64,000 nucleotides of DNA. Source: Peromyscus leucopus (Eukaryota > Chordata > Mammalia > Rodentia > Cricetidae). Below the pieces are notes generated by a model. It was not told the origin of the DNA. It made no database searches and was given only the letters and a program-made list of their open reading frames with translations. This document shows, piece by piece, positions 33,778-45,119 of the stretch. Location of the stretch: NCBI RefSeq assembly GCF_004664715.2, contig NC_051067.1, forward strand, positions 68,404,982-68,468,981, written 5' to 3'. The stretch's first letter is position 1. The number at the start of each line of letters is the position of its first letter. A program made the position numbers and the translations under genes.

Positions 33778-34771
33778 GCATAAGCACACAGATACATAGG
33801 CATACACAACAACACATAGGTGTTCATGAGCTGTCTCATCGGCTAGTCTGCATTTTACATCTGAGAAGAATAGAGTAATACTGATAAATGTGAAAAAAGT
33901 AGCTTTATCTCATTGACCATTTCTGGGAATAAAAAGAGCAGAGGCATTTTGAATAGTTTTCAATAGAAGTAGAATTGAAATTCCTTTATTTCATAATACG
34001 TTAACAAAGATATTTAAAATTTTATTTCTTAGAAAGAGTAACATAATTTGATTCACATATTTAATTAAATTAGGCCACCATTTACCTGGATATGCATGCA
34101 GGAAATAAAATGGCTTCAAGAAGGAATTATCGTGAGAGAGTATCAGTCACAAGGGATTTCTCAATTGTCCATTTCCAGGTGAGGCATTCAGACATGCAAA
34201 TGAGATGAAGGATTCAATTGTAAAGGTGAGGGACTATGGAAATTATAAAATAATGTGTACTTTGGGACCACGGTCTGATATCATTAGAAGACTTGACATT
34301 TATCTGCAGGATAAGCCTTGTGCTAAGAGCAGCAGGTGGAGAGTTATGAAGGAGGCAGGTGGGGGAAAATGGGTGGAAATGAGAGTTAGGAGTGAGTGAA
34401 CCGTATAAGGAAAAGGCCTGGTGACACCCAAGTCCTCAGTATTTGCTTTTGATCTGATTTATAGGAAAAGTTCATTCAAGAGATAAAGGTTAAAAACAGA
34501 GGCAGGGCTGACCCACCAGCTGTTGGGGAGACAGGCTATTCGCTGAGAAATCACTGAGCAAAATTATCAGAACCTCAGAACATCGCGGTGATAAAGACAA
34601 GGGCTGAAAAGCTGAAACTGAAACCAGACTGTGACATTTACAAGGATCGACTTATGCATGTATTTATTGTCCTCTTTTATTCTCCAATCAATCTGTTTGC
34701 TACTTTAGTCTCTGGAAGACATAAAAAGATTACTTAAAATTGGCAAAGATGAAGACTTTTTCCCCTTCATT
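33775..34771. other. Unique sequence
   Basis: No repeat recognised. A 64-codon frame at 34205-34399 has no recognised relatives. Confidence 0.4.
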
Positions 34772-34813
34772 TAAGAAGATTTATTTAATTTATTTTATAT
34801 GTATGAGTGTTTT

Positions 34814-34861
<48 letters not shown>

Positions 34862-35020
34862 CATGTATGTACCAGTAACCACGCAGGTCAGAAGAGGGCA
34901 TTGGATCCCCTGAAACTGGAGTTACCGATGGTTGTGAGCCACTATGTGGGTTCTGGGAACTGGACTCAGGTCCTGTGCAAGAACAAGTCCTCTTAACTCC
35001 CGAGCCATCCCTCCAGCTCT
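34772..35020 (-). mobile_element. B2 SINE, reverse, with internal (GT)n expansion
   Basis: Plus strand shows 'aagaagatttatttaattta', a (GT)n tract at about 34817-34859, then 'ggtcagaagagggcattgga', 'gatggttgtgagccactatg' and 'cgagccatccctccagctct'. The GT tract has expanded within the B2 3' domain. Confidence 0.88.
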
Positions 35021-37060
35021 GAGAAGACATTTCTTAGGAATGGAAAAGTCCACTCCCCACCCCTGGTAGAGTATAGTGGAAATGAACTCTTTCCGTATGC
35101 ACTACTTTCAAACTTTCTCATTATGTGCCCCCGTGATCCTTCTGCCTGGACCTAGGAGTCCTTATGTGTAAGAGAGAGGAAGTCCTGGGCAGCAGAACCC
35201 AGTTCTCTGATTTCCTGTGATCAATCTTTGTATTAAAATGAGTAGAATTTAGTAGTTTTTGTTCTTTGTGTTTTATATAGTTTTGATCCTTTTGAAATTC
35301 TCATTCTTTCATTTTCTTCTTTTCAAATATTCCTGACAAAAAATTATAGAAAGCAAAAATCTAGTGATCTCCAAAGTGAGAATTAAATGGCCGAGGGTAA
35401 ATTTCTTTTTAAATGAGTAGGAGGCCGCATTCTTGATGTCTCTATATTAACACAGTTGTTAAATAGTCGGATGTGCCTTATGCAAGACCCTTGAAGGTGG
35501 TGGACATTGGTATCTTCACTTGGAATGACGATAACTTTGCTGAATAAAAATTAAAAGACGCCATCGTTTTGGGATGAATTTAAAACCAGGCTAAAACTAA
35601 AGTGTGGTCACTCATAAAACAGTTCCCCAGGAAGCTGAAACTAAATGTCTTATTTGACATTCTAAGAAATTAGGTTAGAGTAGCAGCTCCCAGTTCCCCA
35701 CCTGGCATGACAGGGAAGTTCCTCCTGTCTCTGTCCGGTCACACAGAAAACTGAGCAGCCTGGTGCTGACCAGTCAGTTGCTTTTCTGTTGCTCTGCCTT
35801 CCTGCTCTGGACACATGAGGAAAATAACATTTTTGCTTCCATATTCTTTTTGGTTCTCTTCAGGTTATTGGAATATTTATTTATTCGGTTTTATGAATGT
35901 ATAGCCTGATTCTAGAATAAAAAATAAAGCCAATCAGATTGTTAACTCAGTGATAATTTTGTTCTTTGACATTTGTGTTACTTTATATGCCAATTACCAG
36001 ACTAGAACATAATAGAGCCCGCTAAAGCCATGCTGAGTTTTTATCTGTATTTGCACACAGTGGACTCTGCAAGTGACAAGGACTCGTAAAATGGATATAT
36101 GGGATAGATTTTTCCTGTATCATTGGCTACTGTTATAGGACCATAAATAGATACTATTACCTTTCTATACTAATAGCTCTTTTGCTCACTGATGTATTTT
36201 CATAATCTTTCCTATTCAATTTATTTTCACCTCAAAGTATCAATACTTCATTATTTTACTGCTGTCAAGAAATTTGAAAAAAACGAGAAAAAAGATCTTA
36301 TTGTAAGACTTTTCATTTGATGCATAGGTAAATCTAATGGGCAAAACTAATTACAGGTAAAATGATATCACCATGTTTTTCAAATTAACTCTTCAGCTAT
36401 AACCAGGGATGGTAAAGTTTAGAAATCAACAGAGATTGTTGGAAGGGATAGTGTATCAGTAAAATGGGAAATTTTAATAGAAACCACTTTCCAAAATCTC
36501 TTCTAGTGATTGTTGTAATTGGAGATGCTGGATTGAAAATGTGATAAAAATGTTGAACAACAGGCAGTGTGCCAGCCTTCAGAATGAATTTATCCAGGCA
36601 CTTTACGACATTAGCTCTTTTGAATGGTCTGTCTCTTCGTTATTTGTTCATGAGCTCATTATTTTCTTTATACAGTAATGCTGACAAAAATTTGATCTGA
36701 CCATCTCATACTGCAAATTCCCTTAAATACATAGCTACTGGCAATATTGCTGCATGCATATTGAGCAAGTTGACAATAAAACTGTATTTGAGTAATGCAG
36801 CAGCTTCCAATTTTCAGTAAGAAAGAATTGTAGTCATTGGAGCATGAAGATGATATGCCCACCAGTGCAGAATGTTAGTGTCTTGCATGTTAAAAGTTTA
36901 AATCTTCAGTTAAAATAGTTACAAATGCTTCCAAGTGAACAGAACACATTCTCATGTAGTTCCTCAAATTCAGTCCCAGTAGCTCTCCTGGAGGTATTTG
37001 TATTCCGAAAAGGCTTAAGTGATGGCATGGTGATAGCATGCTTTCCCATTTTGTGCTTTT
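35021..37060. other. Two kb of unique sequence
   Basis: The longest stretch without a recognised young repeat in the first half of the window. No open frame above 65 codons and no exon-like pattern were noticed. Confidence 0.4.
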
Positions 37061-37247
37061 ATTTTTTTAAAGATTTATTTATTTATTATGTATACAGTAT
37101 TCTGCCTCCATGTATGTCTATAGGCCAGAAGAGGGCACCAGATCTCATTACAGATGGTTGTGAGCCACCATGTGGTTGCTAGGAATTGAACTCAGGACCT
37201 CTGGAAGAGCAGTCAGTGCTCTTATCCTCTGAGCCATCCCTCCAGCC
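37061..37247 (-). mobile_element. B2 SINE, reverse, with perfect TSD
   Basis: 'aaagatttatttatttatta', 'ggccagaagagggcaccaga', 'gatggttgtgagccaccatg' and 'tgagccatccctccagcc' are a clean reverse B2. Direct repeats cccattttgtgctttt at 37045-37060 and 37248-37263 flank it, although the leading C bases could belong to the element. Low divergence and an intact TSD indicate a recent insertion. Confidence 0.93.
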
Positions 37248-37268
37248 CCCATTTTGTGCTTTTGTGGG

Positions 37269-37270
<2 letters not shown>

Positions 37271-37320
<50 letters not shown>
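37271..37320. repeat. (GT)n microsatellite
   Basis: About 25 uninterrupted GT units, starting a few bases after the B2 target-site duplication. Confidence 0.97.
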
Positions 37321-37327
<7 letters not shown>

Positions 37328-37370
37328 GTGGTGGTTGGGGGGTTGTATTATTTTTCCCTGCTTGTTTTAT

Positions 37371-37438
37371 GGAGAGAGAGAGAGAGAGAGAGACAGAGAG
37401 AGAGACAGAGAGAGAGACAGAGAGAGAGACAGAGAGAG
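37371..37438. repeat. (GA)n / 12-bp-period GACAGAGAGAGA repeat
   Basis: A GA tract in which a C recurs every 12 bases (37394, 37406, 37418, 37430), making a higher-order 12-bp unit. The Arg/Glu/Asp frames here are repeat products. Confidence 0.95.
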
Positions 37439-39299
37439 TTGGGTGGGTGAGAAGTATCTGGGAGGAATTAGAGCAGAGGAGAACATGATCAGAATGTACT
37501 ATATGAAATTTTTTTTTAAGCTGCTATTTTTCTGGAAAGGAAAAACTCGATAGAAAGGAAGATTAAATTCAGGTTTCTTAGTTTGTTCAAAACATCTCTC
37601 TTTATCTGTTATTTAAGGTTGTGATGGTGAAGGTAGAATTTCAGAAGGCCAGGCCTCCCCAGTTGCTGTATGAGAACAAACTGTATATGATTCTTCACAT
37701 TGGGGTTGGCATCTCTCACATATGGTGTTCCTCACATATGTGTTCATCATGGATCTTCTTGGGACACGCTCTGCAGATCTCTTCAGTTTCTGTTTAAGAA
37801 GGTTCACAATGAAGACTACTTTTGTTAGCTGACCAGATGATCAGTAGAATTGAACACGTGCATACAAATAATCTTCTACACAGAGGCATTAAACCAGATA
37901 ATTTCTTAATGGGTATTGGGCATCACTGTAAGTTTACTTACTTCTTACTGATTTTGGTTTGACCAAAAAGTACAGAAGCCACAGTACAAGGCTACACATC
38001 CCATTCAGACAAGATAAAAAAACCTCGATGGCACTGCTCAATATGCTAGCATCAATACACATTTTGGTCTTGAGCAGAGTCACCAAGATGACATGGAATC
38101 TTTAGGGTATGTCTTGATGTATTTTAATAGGACCAGTCTGCCAGTCAAGGGCTAAAGGCTGCAACAAAGGAACAAAAATATGAAAAGATTAGTGAAAAGT
38201 CCACTGGTGTTGAAGTTTTGTGTATGTGGTTTCCTGCAGAATTTGGCATGTACTTAAACTACTGTTGTGGGTTGTGCTTTGAGGAAGCTCCAGATTGCAT
38301 GTATCTAAGACAGTATTCAGCATCCTCCTCAGGACCCTGAACTACCAATATTTGATTGGACAGTGTTAAAGCAGAAAGCGGCACAGCAGACAATCTCTTC
38401 CAGGAGGTGGGGTCAGCAGGCTCAACCCAGCCAAGCAAACTGTCAGTCAGGCAAGCAATCTGACAAGCTAAGAGTAACATGAACATTGTCTGGGTGTAAA
38501 TTGAGGGGGAGAAGCAGCAGCGTAGGTGATTAAAGCAGCATTTGTTTCTCCTCAAACCTAGAACTTTTAGTTCATATGTACAGTGCTGGTGGTTGTGGAC
38601 AACCATTTACTAGGAGTAAAGAACTTAATTTCCATATAAACTGGCTCCAGGCAGCATTGCTGATGCTGGTCCTGAGCTGTAGTTGCAGTAATAATGAATA
38701 CTAAGTGAGCTATCGAAATATGGTGTCTGATGTTCTATAGCATTTATTTTCCCCAAGTGGAAAAGTTAACTAAATGTTTGACATGGGAATTGGTGGAGAA
38801 ATTGTGAATATGCCAGTTTTTTTGGGGTGGTTGTTGTTAAAAGCTTTTTTTTTTTTTTTTTGAACCATACTGCTTTGAGATATCAGCCACAGTTGTGATG
38901 GTTGTTCATGTGCAAAACTGTGCATTCTTAGACTTTTTCCATGCCTGGGGTTCCTAAGTTGTCCACTTAGAACATCCTTTAAATAGCTGGCTTCTTGTTT
39001 GCAAGCCAAAGATTCCAGTGTTTGAGCATTAGAAAGACTGTGCCTGCTTATCTGTGCTAGAAATAACGACATCTAAAGTGAAGACCACAAGAAAAAAAAT
39101 GTGGAGACTACTAGATTCTACTGAGGACTTGGCATTAACTCTATAATGTTCTTGGTATTAAAAAACAAAAGCATATTTGTCACAGGAATTTAGTTACCAT
39201 ATTACAAGTGAACATGTATTTGTGTTGCCTAGATAAATGTAGTCACTGTAAACATTAAAAAAAAGAAAAAATTCAATTAAAAAAAAAGAAAAAGAAGAG
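37439..39299. other. Unexplained block with minus-strand frames and a T17 tract
   Basis: No known repeat recognised. Two of the longer minus-strand frames in the window are here: 115 codons at 38259-38606 and 100 codons at 38770-39072. A T17 run at 38845-38861 is a 17-base A tract on the minus strand. This combination could mark a decayed retrocopy of a transcript on the minus strand, but I recognise no protein and found no TSD. Confidence 0.3.
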
Positions 39300-39450
39300 A
39301 TAGTATGGTAAATACCTGTAATCCAATCACTCCGAGTGTTGAGGCAGTGGTATCACTGTGAGTTCAAAGCTAACATGGTGAGTAAATTGAAGGTCAGCCT
39401 GGTCTACCATTGAGAACATGTCTCAAATCTCCAAAATAAATAAATGTTAA
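39300..39450 (+). mobile_element. Old B1/B4-like SINE
   Basis: 'tacctgtaatccaatcactc', 'cgagtgttgaggcagtggta', 'gaaggtcagcctggtctacc' and 'gaacatgtctcaaatctcc' follow a 7SL-type SINE body, strongly diverged, with an A-rich tail at about 39432-39445. Confidence 0.6.
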
Positions 39451-39469
39451 TGCTAATAGTTTCTCATGT

Positions 39470-40290
39470 GTCTCCTTGTCTGTTTGTGTCTTGATAGTTC
39501 ATTTCTCTGTATTACTGGATCATATGCCACTGTATGATGTTTGCCTATTCACTTACTGAAGGGTACTGTTGTTTACAGTGATTGAAAATGATGAATGAAA
39601 CTGCTATAAATATTCATGTGTGAGTTTAGTGTGGATTAAGTTTTCAACACATTGGGCTAAACACATACACATGTGCTTGATGGATAATTTCAATGAGGTT
39701 GAATTTAATTTTTCTCTTCACGGATTGTGCTTTGGTTATCTTAGCTAAAGAGCCATCACCAACTTACGACTATCATTTGAGTTTCTCCCTGTGCCTTATT
39801 TTATGGAAAAATTTATAGTGTTTTTTTATTTAGGCTTCTGATCTCTTTTGAGTTAATATTTTTGAAACTGGTAGAAATTGTTTTGTATAGTTTTATGTAG
39901 AAACTGCTGATATATTTTTGTGCATGCCCCGGTGTCATTTGTTGGAAACACCACCCTTTGGCTCTGGAGTTGGTTTGGTTCCTTTGCAGAAGCTCAGTTG
40001 GTCATATTTGTCAAGGCTAGTGTGGGCTGTTTATTTTCTGTTGATCTATTTGCCTTTTCCTGTCTGCTCCCTGCTGTCTTGATAGCTGTAGCCTTACACT
40101 ACCTTGATGCCAGGCCGTACCAGTTCCCCACCTATATTCTCCCCTTCAGCAATGTGTTTTTACTCAAGTTCTTTGTACAATTTTGCTGCTTTAAAGTCTG
40201 GCTTGATCTATATCTCTGCCTTGTCTGCAGTGTGTTTCATTACCAGTCTGTGTTTTCACCGTTCAGTATGTCTTGACATGTTTGGTTGAT
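39470..40290 (-). mobile_element. Ancient L1M ORF2 3' region, reverse
   Basis: Phrases such as 'ctgctataaatattcatgtg', 'ttaagttttcaacacattgg', 'ctcttttgagttaatatttt', 'tgtgcatgccccggtgtcat', 'ttgttggaaacaccaccctt' and 'gtcttgatagctgtagcctt' are the antisense of L1M ORF2 from RT to carboxy terminus. The 118-codon plus frame at 39920-40276 lies antisense to this relic and is not a gene. Confidence 0.7.
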
Positions 40291-41198
40291 AGAGAGCGTA
40301 TAATAAATGGAAGTTAAACAGGCCTCTAGTTCCAACGTCTCTGCTGATTGGACTGGAAGTTCCATGTCTGCTGTTGGCTGAGATGCAAATATTCCCTCCG
40401 CTAAGGCAGAACCCAGGGCTTCACGAATGCAGGTGAGGACTCTTTTGCTGAGCCTACTTCAGTCCTTGTCCCTCTGCCTGCCTGGGATAAGGGTCTGAAC
40501 AGAGAATCATGTGTTTGGTGCTTTCAGCTGCAGTTCCTGTTGCACAGGAGGCTGGTTGATGTGGTTACCTGTGAGGTAAGCGGAACATCTTGATGTCTTT
40601 GGAATAGGTCTGGGGCTTTTGGGGAGCCCACTCATCTGGGAAGCAAAGTTCTCAAGTGCTTCTCAGCCTTCCATACTTCTTCACCCAAGACATGACTGAT
40701 GTTGAGGGTCCTCACCCCCTTGCTATGAATGATAGACTGGGCGGGGCCTGGGGATTGGTTAGACTCTGGGGCAAAGCCCCATTGGATAGAATCTGGAAAA
40801 AACAGTTCTTGCTGAGGACAGAACCTGAGGAGGGTAGGGAGGATAGACTTTAGGGATCTATTAGAAGCTTACTTTTCTCCTTCCTGTTCCTGTGAAGTGT
40901 GAGGATTTTCCTCCAGTCTTCCCTTTGTGACCTGACCATCTCCCAGGGGAACACTTACAAAAGTGCCAGTCTCCCACAGGACCAGTTCCAAGTGTATACA
41001 TGGCTTTCTCTCTGACTTGTTCTTGCATCCTCATAATTGCCTTTTCAGTTTCCCTGCCAGCCCCCTGCCTCAGATAGTTCTGGTCCTAGAATCCTCTGCT
41101 TCTCTGTGCTTGCTCGTCCCTCCCATTTTTAAATGACAACTTCAACTGAGGGTTTTGAGTTCATTGGATCTAAAGTTAATATTCAGATTTTTTTTTTT
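40291..41198. other. Unassigned sequence
   Basis: Higher GC than its surroundings in parts, but no repeat or gene recognised. Confidence 0.4.
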
Positions 41199-41495
41199 AC
41201 TTATAAACTGTATGGCTGTGGCTCAGGCTTCTTGCTAGCTAGATCTTACAACTTAAATTAACCCATTTCTATAAATCTATACTTTGCCACATGGCTCGTG
41301 GCTTACCAGTGTCTTTACATCATGCTTCCTCTGTGTCTGGCTGGCAGCATCTCCTGACTCAACCTTCCTGTTCCCAGCATTCTCCTCTCTCTTTGTCCTG
41401 CCTATACTTCCTGCCTGGATACTGGCCAATCAGCATTTTATTTATTAACCAATCAAAGCAACACATTCCCAGCACACAGAGCGATATCCACAGCA
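41199..41495 (-). mobile_element. 3' LTR of a partial ERVK-like provirus
   Basis: The same family as 18907-19269 and 44590-44940. In minus sense it starts TGCTGTGGATATCGC at 41495. It is cut at its 3' side near 41199, where it meets a T run. 'ccatttctataaatctatac' and 'actggccaatcagcatttta' are shared with the other copies. The LTR lies directly downstream, in element sense, of a polypurine tract. Confidence 0.8.
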
Positions 41496-42640
41496 CTTCC
41501 CCTTTTCTTTTTTTATTCAAAAAGGAAGGTTTTAACTTTAACATAGTAAAATTATATATAACAAAACAATTATCAAGCAAGAATCAGTTATAATATCTAG
41601 TCTATTTGTATTTGGCAAAATTAAAGAAGATATTTTATTTATCCTATATTTGTGAGTCTAAAGTTTCATATCTCACTTATCTTTTATCATAATTAAGCAA
41701 AATTATAACTATCTAGTCTTCAACTATATCAAAGACCTCAGAAGGATATACTATTACCTAAAAAACAGGAGAAGGATGCAAGCAACTTTCGGGAGTCCTG
41801 TGAGAGTAGACAGAACAGCTGGCAGCCTGGACAGTCATCCAAAAATTAGTTTGTTGATACAAGTTTAAACTTAAATTTATTATACTGTATGTATATTGCT
41901 ACTCTCATTTGAGGTATTATGTTTATGTAACTCATTTAGATTGTAATGGGTAAATAAAATACACAGATTAATAATTAGTCTTCTATGATAGTCAAACTTA
42001 TAGTCATGTTAAGTTTTCTAGGTTTACATAGATATAATTCAATTAGGTATGTAATCTTCAAACACTTCAAAGACCTACAGAATATGGCATTTAAAATATT
42101 TTAACAATTTAGACTTTCTGGAGCCTGAGACATGTCTGCTCCTGGAAGCACTCATTTACTTCAGAGAGGAGGATGGGCATCAAAGACACCCTATATGGAG
42201 TGTATCTTCTTCTTGGCAAAAATAGCCATTTGGGCAAGAAACTATTCCTGCCTGGACTGCTTGAAAAACTGTATCACCTGGAAATGCAGGACCCATAAGA
42301 AGGTGACCACTGAACTTTGTAAGCCGAAATGGTCCTTCAGGTTCCTGCTTCGCAGAGGAAACTGCCAGACATTCTACAGAACACAGAGAGAAGTGAATAT
42401 TCAGATATTTTAGATGACTTTGTAAGTATTGTTCCCAGCATGCATTTGACAATTTTGTCAGTGTTTTTCAAGATCCCCTAGGTTGTTGGCTGAATGAACA
42501 GTCATTCAAAATAAAAGTCACTATTCATAAAACTAATGTACGTGGTCTATTAATTATATTTACATCTGATCTACATAGAAGAAAAGATAACTTTCAGAAT
42601 CCACAGAAGAATATATGGTTTTAATAAACTGAAGCATGTG
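41496..42640 (-). mobile_element. Internal region of the ERVK-like provirus (non-coding)
   Basis: In minus sense the purine-rich aaaaagaaaaggggaag (41496-41512) abuts the LTR start, exactly where a plus-strand primer (PPT) belongs. Farther upstream, 'gaaggttttaactttaacat' and 'caaagacctcagaaggatat' on the plus strand are internal text I associate with non-autonomous rodent elements of this LTR family. No gag, pol or env frame is recognised. The 5' LTR is not found. The far boundary, about 42640, is approximate. Confidence 0.65.
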
Positions 42641-43208
42641 GGGGAGAGATGAGGAAGATCATGAATCTGTTTAATATAGTTGCTACCTCCATACACATTT
42701 TGAAACCTCTAAATTGTAGAATTTCCTTGTATCATAACCTTTAGCCTAATAACACTTCCTTCCCTTTGTGGTTGTTTGCAATACAAACATACTGTTCCTT
42801 GTTCTACTCATTCCACACCCACCACACCTCATAACTGCTGACCCTCACAACATCGAAGGCTCAGCACTGAGGTCAGGTACATAAATCCCCCCTTTGCATA
42901 TATTGCTTTTAAAACAGTCCTCAGCCCCTTGGGAAAAGCTAAGAAAAATGCCTATGGACTTTTAATAAGAGTGCATCCCCACAGTATTCTCTGTCCTTGT
43001 CTGCTGGCAAAGCTGTCACTACCAGACTTCCAATTGGCAGGCTCTTCTCTGCAATTTCTAAGTATTGCATTGTTCTGTTTCATGCTGTTTGGTTTCATCG
43101 TTTCCTTATCCCATCCAACTCACCATACAAAAAGCCCTCAAGATTGGATTAGGATGAATCCCTAACAACACAAAACCCTAACAGCTGTGCTGATTCATCA
43201 AGTTTCTG
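42641..43208. other. Unique sequence
   Basis: No feature recognised. A 78-codon plus frame at 42929-43165 shows no known family. Confidence 0.4.
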
Positions 43209-43716
43209 TGTAGCATGAATCTTAAAAGTTCTTATTAATAAAATCAAACCTGAGGCCAGTTATTGGGGTGAATGCTGGAAGAACAGAGAACCAGAGCAAG
43301 CCACAGCTACCTCACCTCACCAACTTCTCAGCTGGTCTGGTTTCCTCAGACTGGAGGCTTCTGTGTCCTCATCCCAATGGCTCTCACCTGAATTGCTGCT
43401 TGAAAGCCTGAAGCTTGACCAGCTAAAAGCTTAACCAGGCCAAATGCTTCTAATTTCTGGTCCTCACACCTTATATACCTTTCTGCTTTCTACCATCACT
43501 CCCTAGAATTAAAGGCTTGCTTCCTGGGATTAAAGGCGTGAGTCACCATCTTGGCTGTATCCTTGAACACATGGATTTCTGCCTCTGGAATGCTAGGATT
43601 AAAGGCGTGTGCTACCACTGCCTATCCTCTTTGTTTAATATTGTGGCTGTTCTGTCTCTGACCCCAGATAAGTTTATTAGAGTACACAATATTTTGGGGA
43701 ACACAATACCACCATA
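43209..43716 (-). mobile_element. Solo LTR, ERVK-like, carrying B1-derived segments
   Basis: In minus sense it starts TATGGTGGTATTGTG and ends ATTCATGCTACA. TSDs are tttctg (43203-43208) and ttcctg (43717-43722), five of six identical. Two or three B1-derived blocks ('aattaaaggcttgcttcctg', 'gggattaaaggcgtgagtca' on the plus strand) and a TATA-like 'ggtatataagg' on the minus strand are present. It shares its 3' end with the LTR at 20892-21467. Confidence 0.88.
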
Positions 43717-44260
43717 TTCCTGTGTAGCTGCCTGTCACACTTACTCTGTTTTTCACCTACTGTTTCAGTTACAGAGTATCTGCAGCCATGCCAGGACCTG
43801 CACTCACAGCTGAGCACAGCATGATGTTTCCTTTCTCAGTGTGTCTCTTGTCTCCAGGCCTTCCTGATGGTGATCCAGTGCTTTACTGGGGAAGGGGAAG
43901 TTGAAATAGATATTTTCACCGAAATCTTCAGAACCTCTTTCTCACTCTTCTATTTTTCAGTGTATGAGAAATGCCTATAGGTTTAAAAATAACAAAATCA
44001 GTCAATGTAATATTAACTTCTTAAAACATATTTTCCCCCATCCTAACCACCCCAGCAACTACTGGCACAGTATTCCATCTAGACTAACCCAATTACCATC
44101 CTTCCCTAGGCTTGTGGTTCAAGTGATGAGTTTTGTCAAATAAAATCAGACAGACTTAAATCACAAATGCCACTCTTATGGGTTGATTTAGGAAGCAAGT
44201 TTTAGTCTTCAGTTTGTTCCAGGTGTCAGCAGCTGCCACGCTACTGCTTACTGCACCCTT
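43717..44260. other. Unique sequence
   Basis: Nothing recognised. Confidence 0.4.
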
Positions 44261-44274
44261 TAATGTTTTTATTA

Positions 44275-44321
<47 letters not shown>

Positions 44322-44462
44322 ACATTTGCATGCAACGTCACAGGTGATGGGAGGTCAGAGAACAACTTTTGAGAGTAGGTTTCCTTATACTATGTGAGTC
44401 CTGGGGAAATCAATCCCTGGTCCTCAGGTGTGGCAGCGATGACCTTTAACCTCTCACTAGTT
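44261..44462 (-). mobile_element. B3-type SINE, reverse, with (TG)n
   Basis: A (TG)n tract (44278-44320) is followed by 'gtgatgggaggtcagagaac', 'actatgtgagtcctggggaa' and 'tgacctttaacctctcacta', the reverse complement of a B2-related B3 element. Old. Confidence 0.7.
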
Positions 44463-44589
44463 TGACATTTTTGAAGTCACTTCTTTGAAGTGACTTTGAA
44501 GATCTTCTGAGATCCATGCAGTCTTTTCTTACTTTACCACCCACTCCTCAGTTGTCTTTTCTTTTTCTTTGTTTTGCTAAATATCACTC

Positions 44590-44940
44590 TGTATGCTATG
44601 AATGTGTTGCACTGATTAGTTAATAAATAAAATGCTGCTTGGCCAGTAGCCAGGCAGGAAATATAGGCAGGACAAGCAGAGAAGAGAATTCTGGGAACAG
44701 GAAGGCTGGGTCAGAAGTCACCAGCCAGACACAGAGGAAGCAAGATGTAAAAGTACCAGTAAGCCACAAGACATGTGGCAATTTATAGATTAATATAAAT
44801 GGGTTAATTTAATATATAAGAACTAGATAACAAGAAGCCTGCCAGGGCCATACAGTTTATAAGTAATATAAGGCTCTGTGTGTTTACTTGGGTCTGAGTG
44901 GCTGCAGGAACCAGGTGAACACAGGAAAATTCCAGCTACA
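44590..44940 (+). mobile_element. Solo LTR, ERVK-like, RMER17-type
   Basis: Starts TGTATGCTATGAATGTG and ends AAATTCCAGCTACA. It contains 'ggccagtagccaggcaggaa', 'gccatacagtttataagtaa' and 'tgtgtttacttgggtctgag'. About 351 bp. No clear TSD was found. A B3 SINE lies 2 bp beyond its 3' end. Confidence 0.82.
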
Positions 44941-44942
44941 TT

Positions 44943-45119
44943 GTTTTATTATTTATTTAGTGTGTGTTTGTGTGGATGTGCCATAGTGCATATGAAGAGG
45001 TCAGAGGACAACTTGCTAGAGTGAGTTCTTACATTCTACTGTGTGGGTCCAGGGATCAAAGTCAGCTTATCAGGCTTGATGGCAAGTATCTTACCATACT
45101 GAGCCACCTCACCAGCCCT
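44943..45119 (-). mobile_element. B3-type SINE, reverse
   Basis: 'atgaagaggtcagaggacaa', 'ctgtgtgggtccagggatca' and 'actgagccacctcaccagcc' are a reverse B3. It directly abuts the LTR. Confidence 0.78.

Noticed and set aside
37186..37553. Overlapping 64-100-codon plus frames rich in Cys/Val and Arg/Glu/Asp
   Set aside because: They are translations of the GT and GA/GACA microsatellites and the B2 end, open in all frames because the repeats lack stops.
39920..40276. 118-codon plus frame, hydrophobic, resembling a membrane protein
   Set aside because: It is antisense to an ancient L1M ORF2 relic. The hydrophobicity is an antisense effect.
42132..42413. 93-codon plus frame with several cysteines
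   Set aside because: It lies antisense within the internal region of a non-autonomous ERV, with no known domain.
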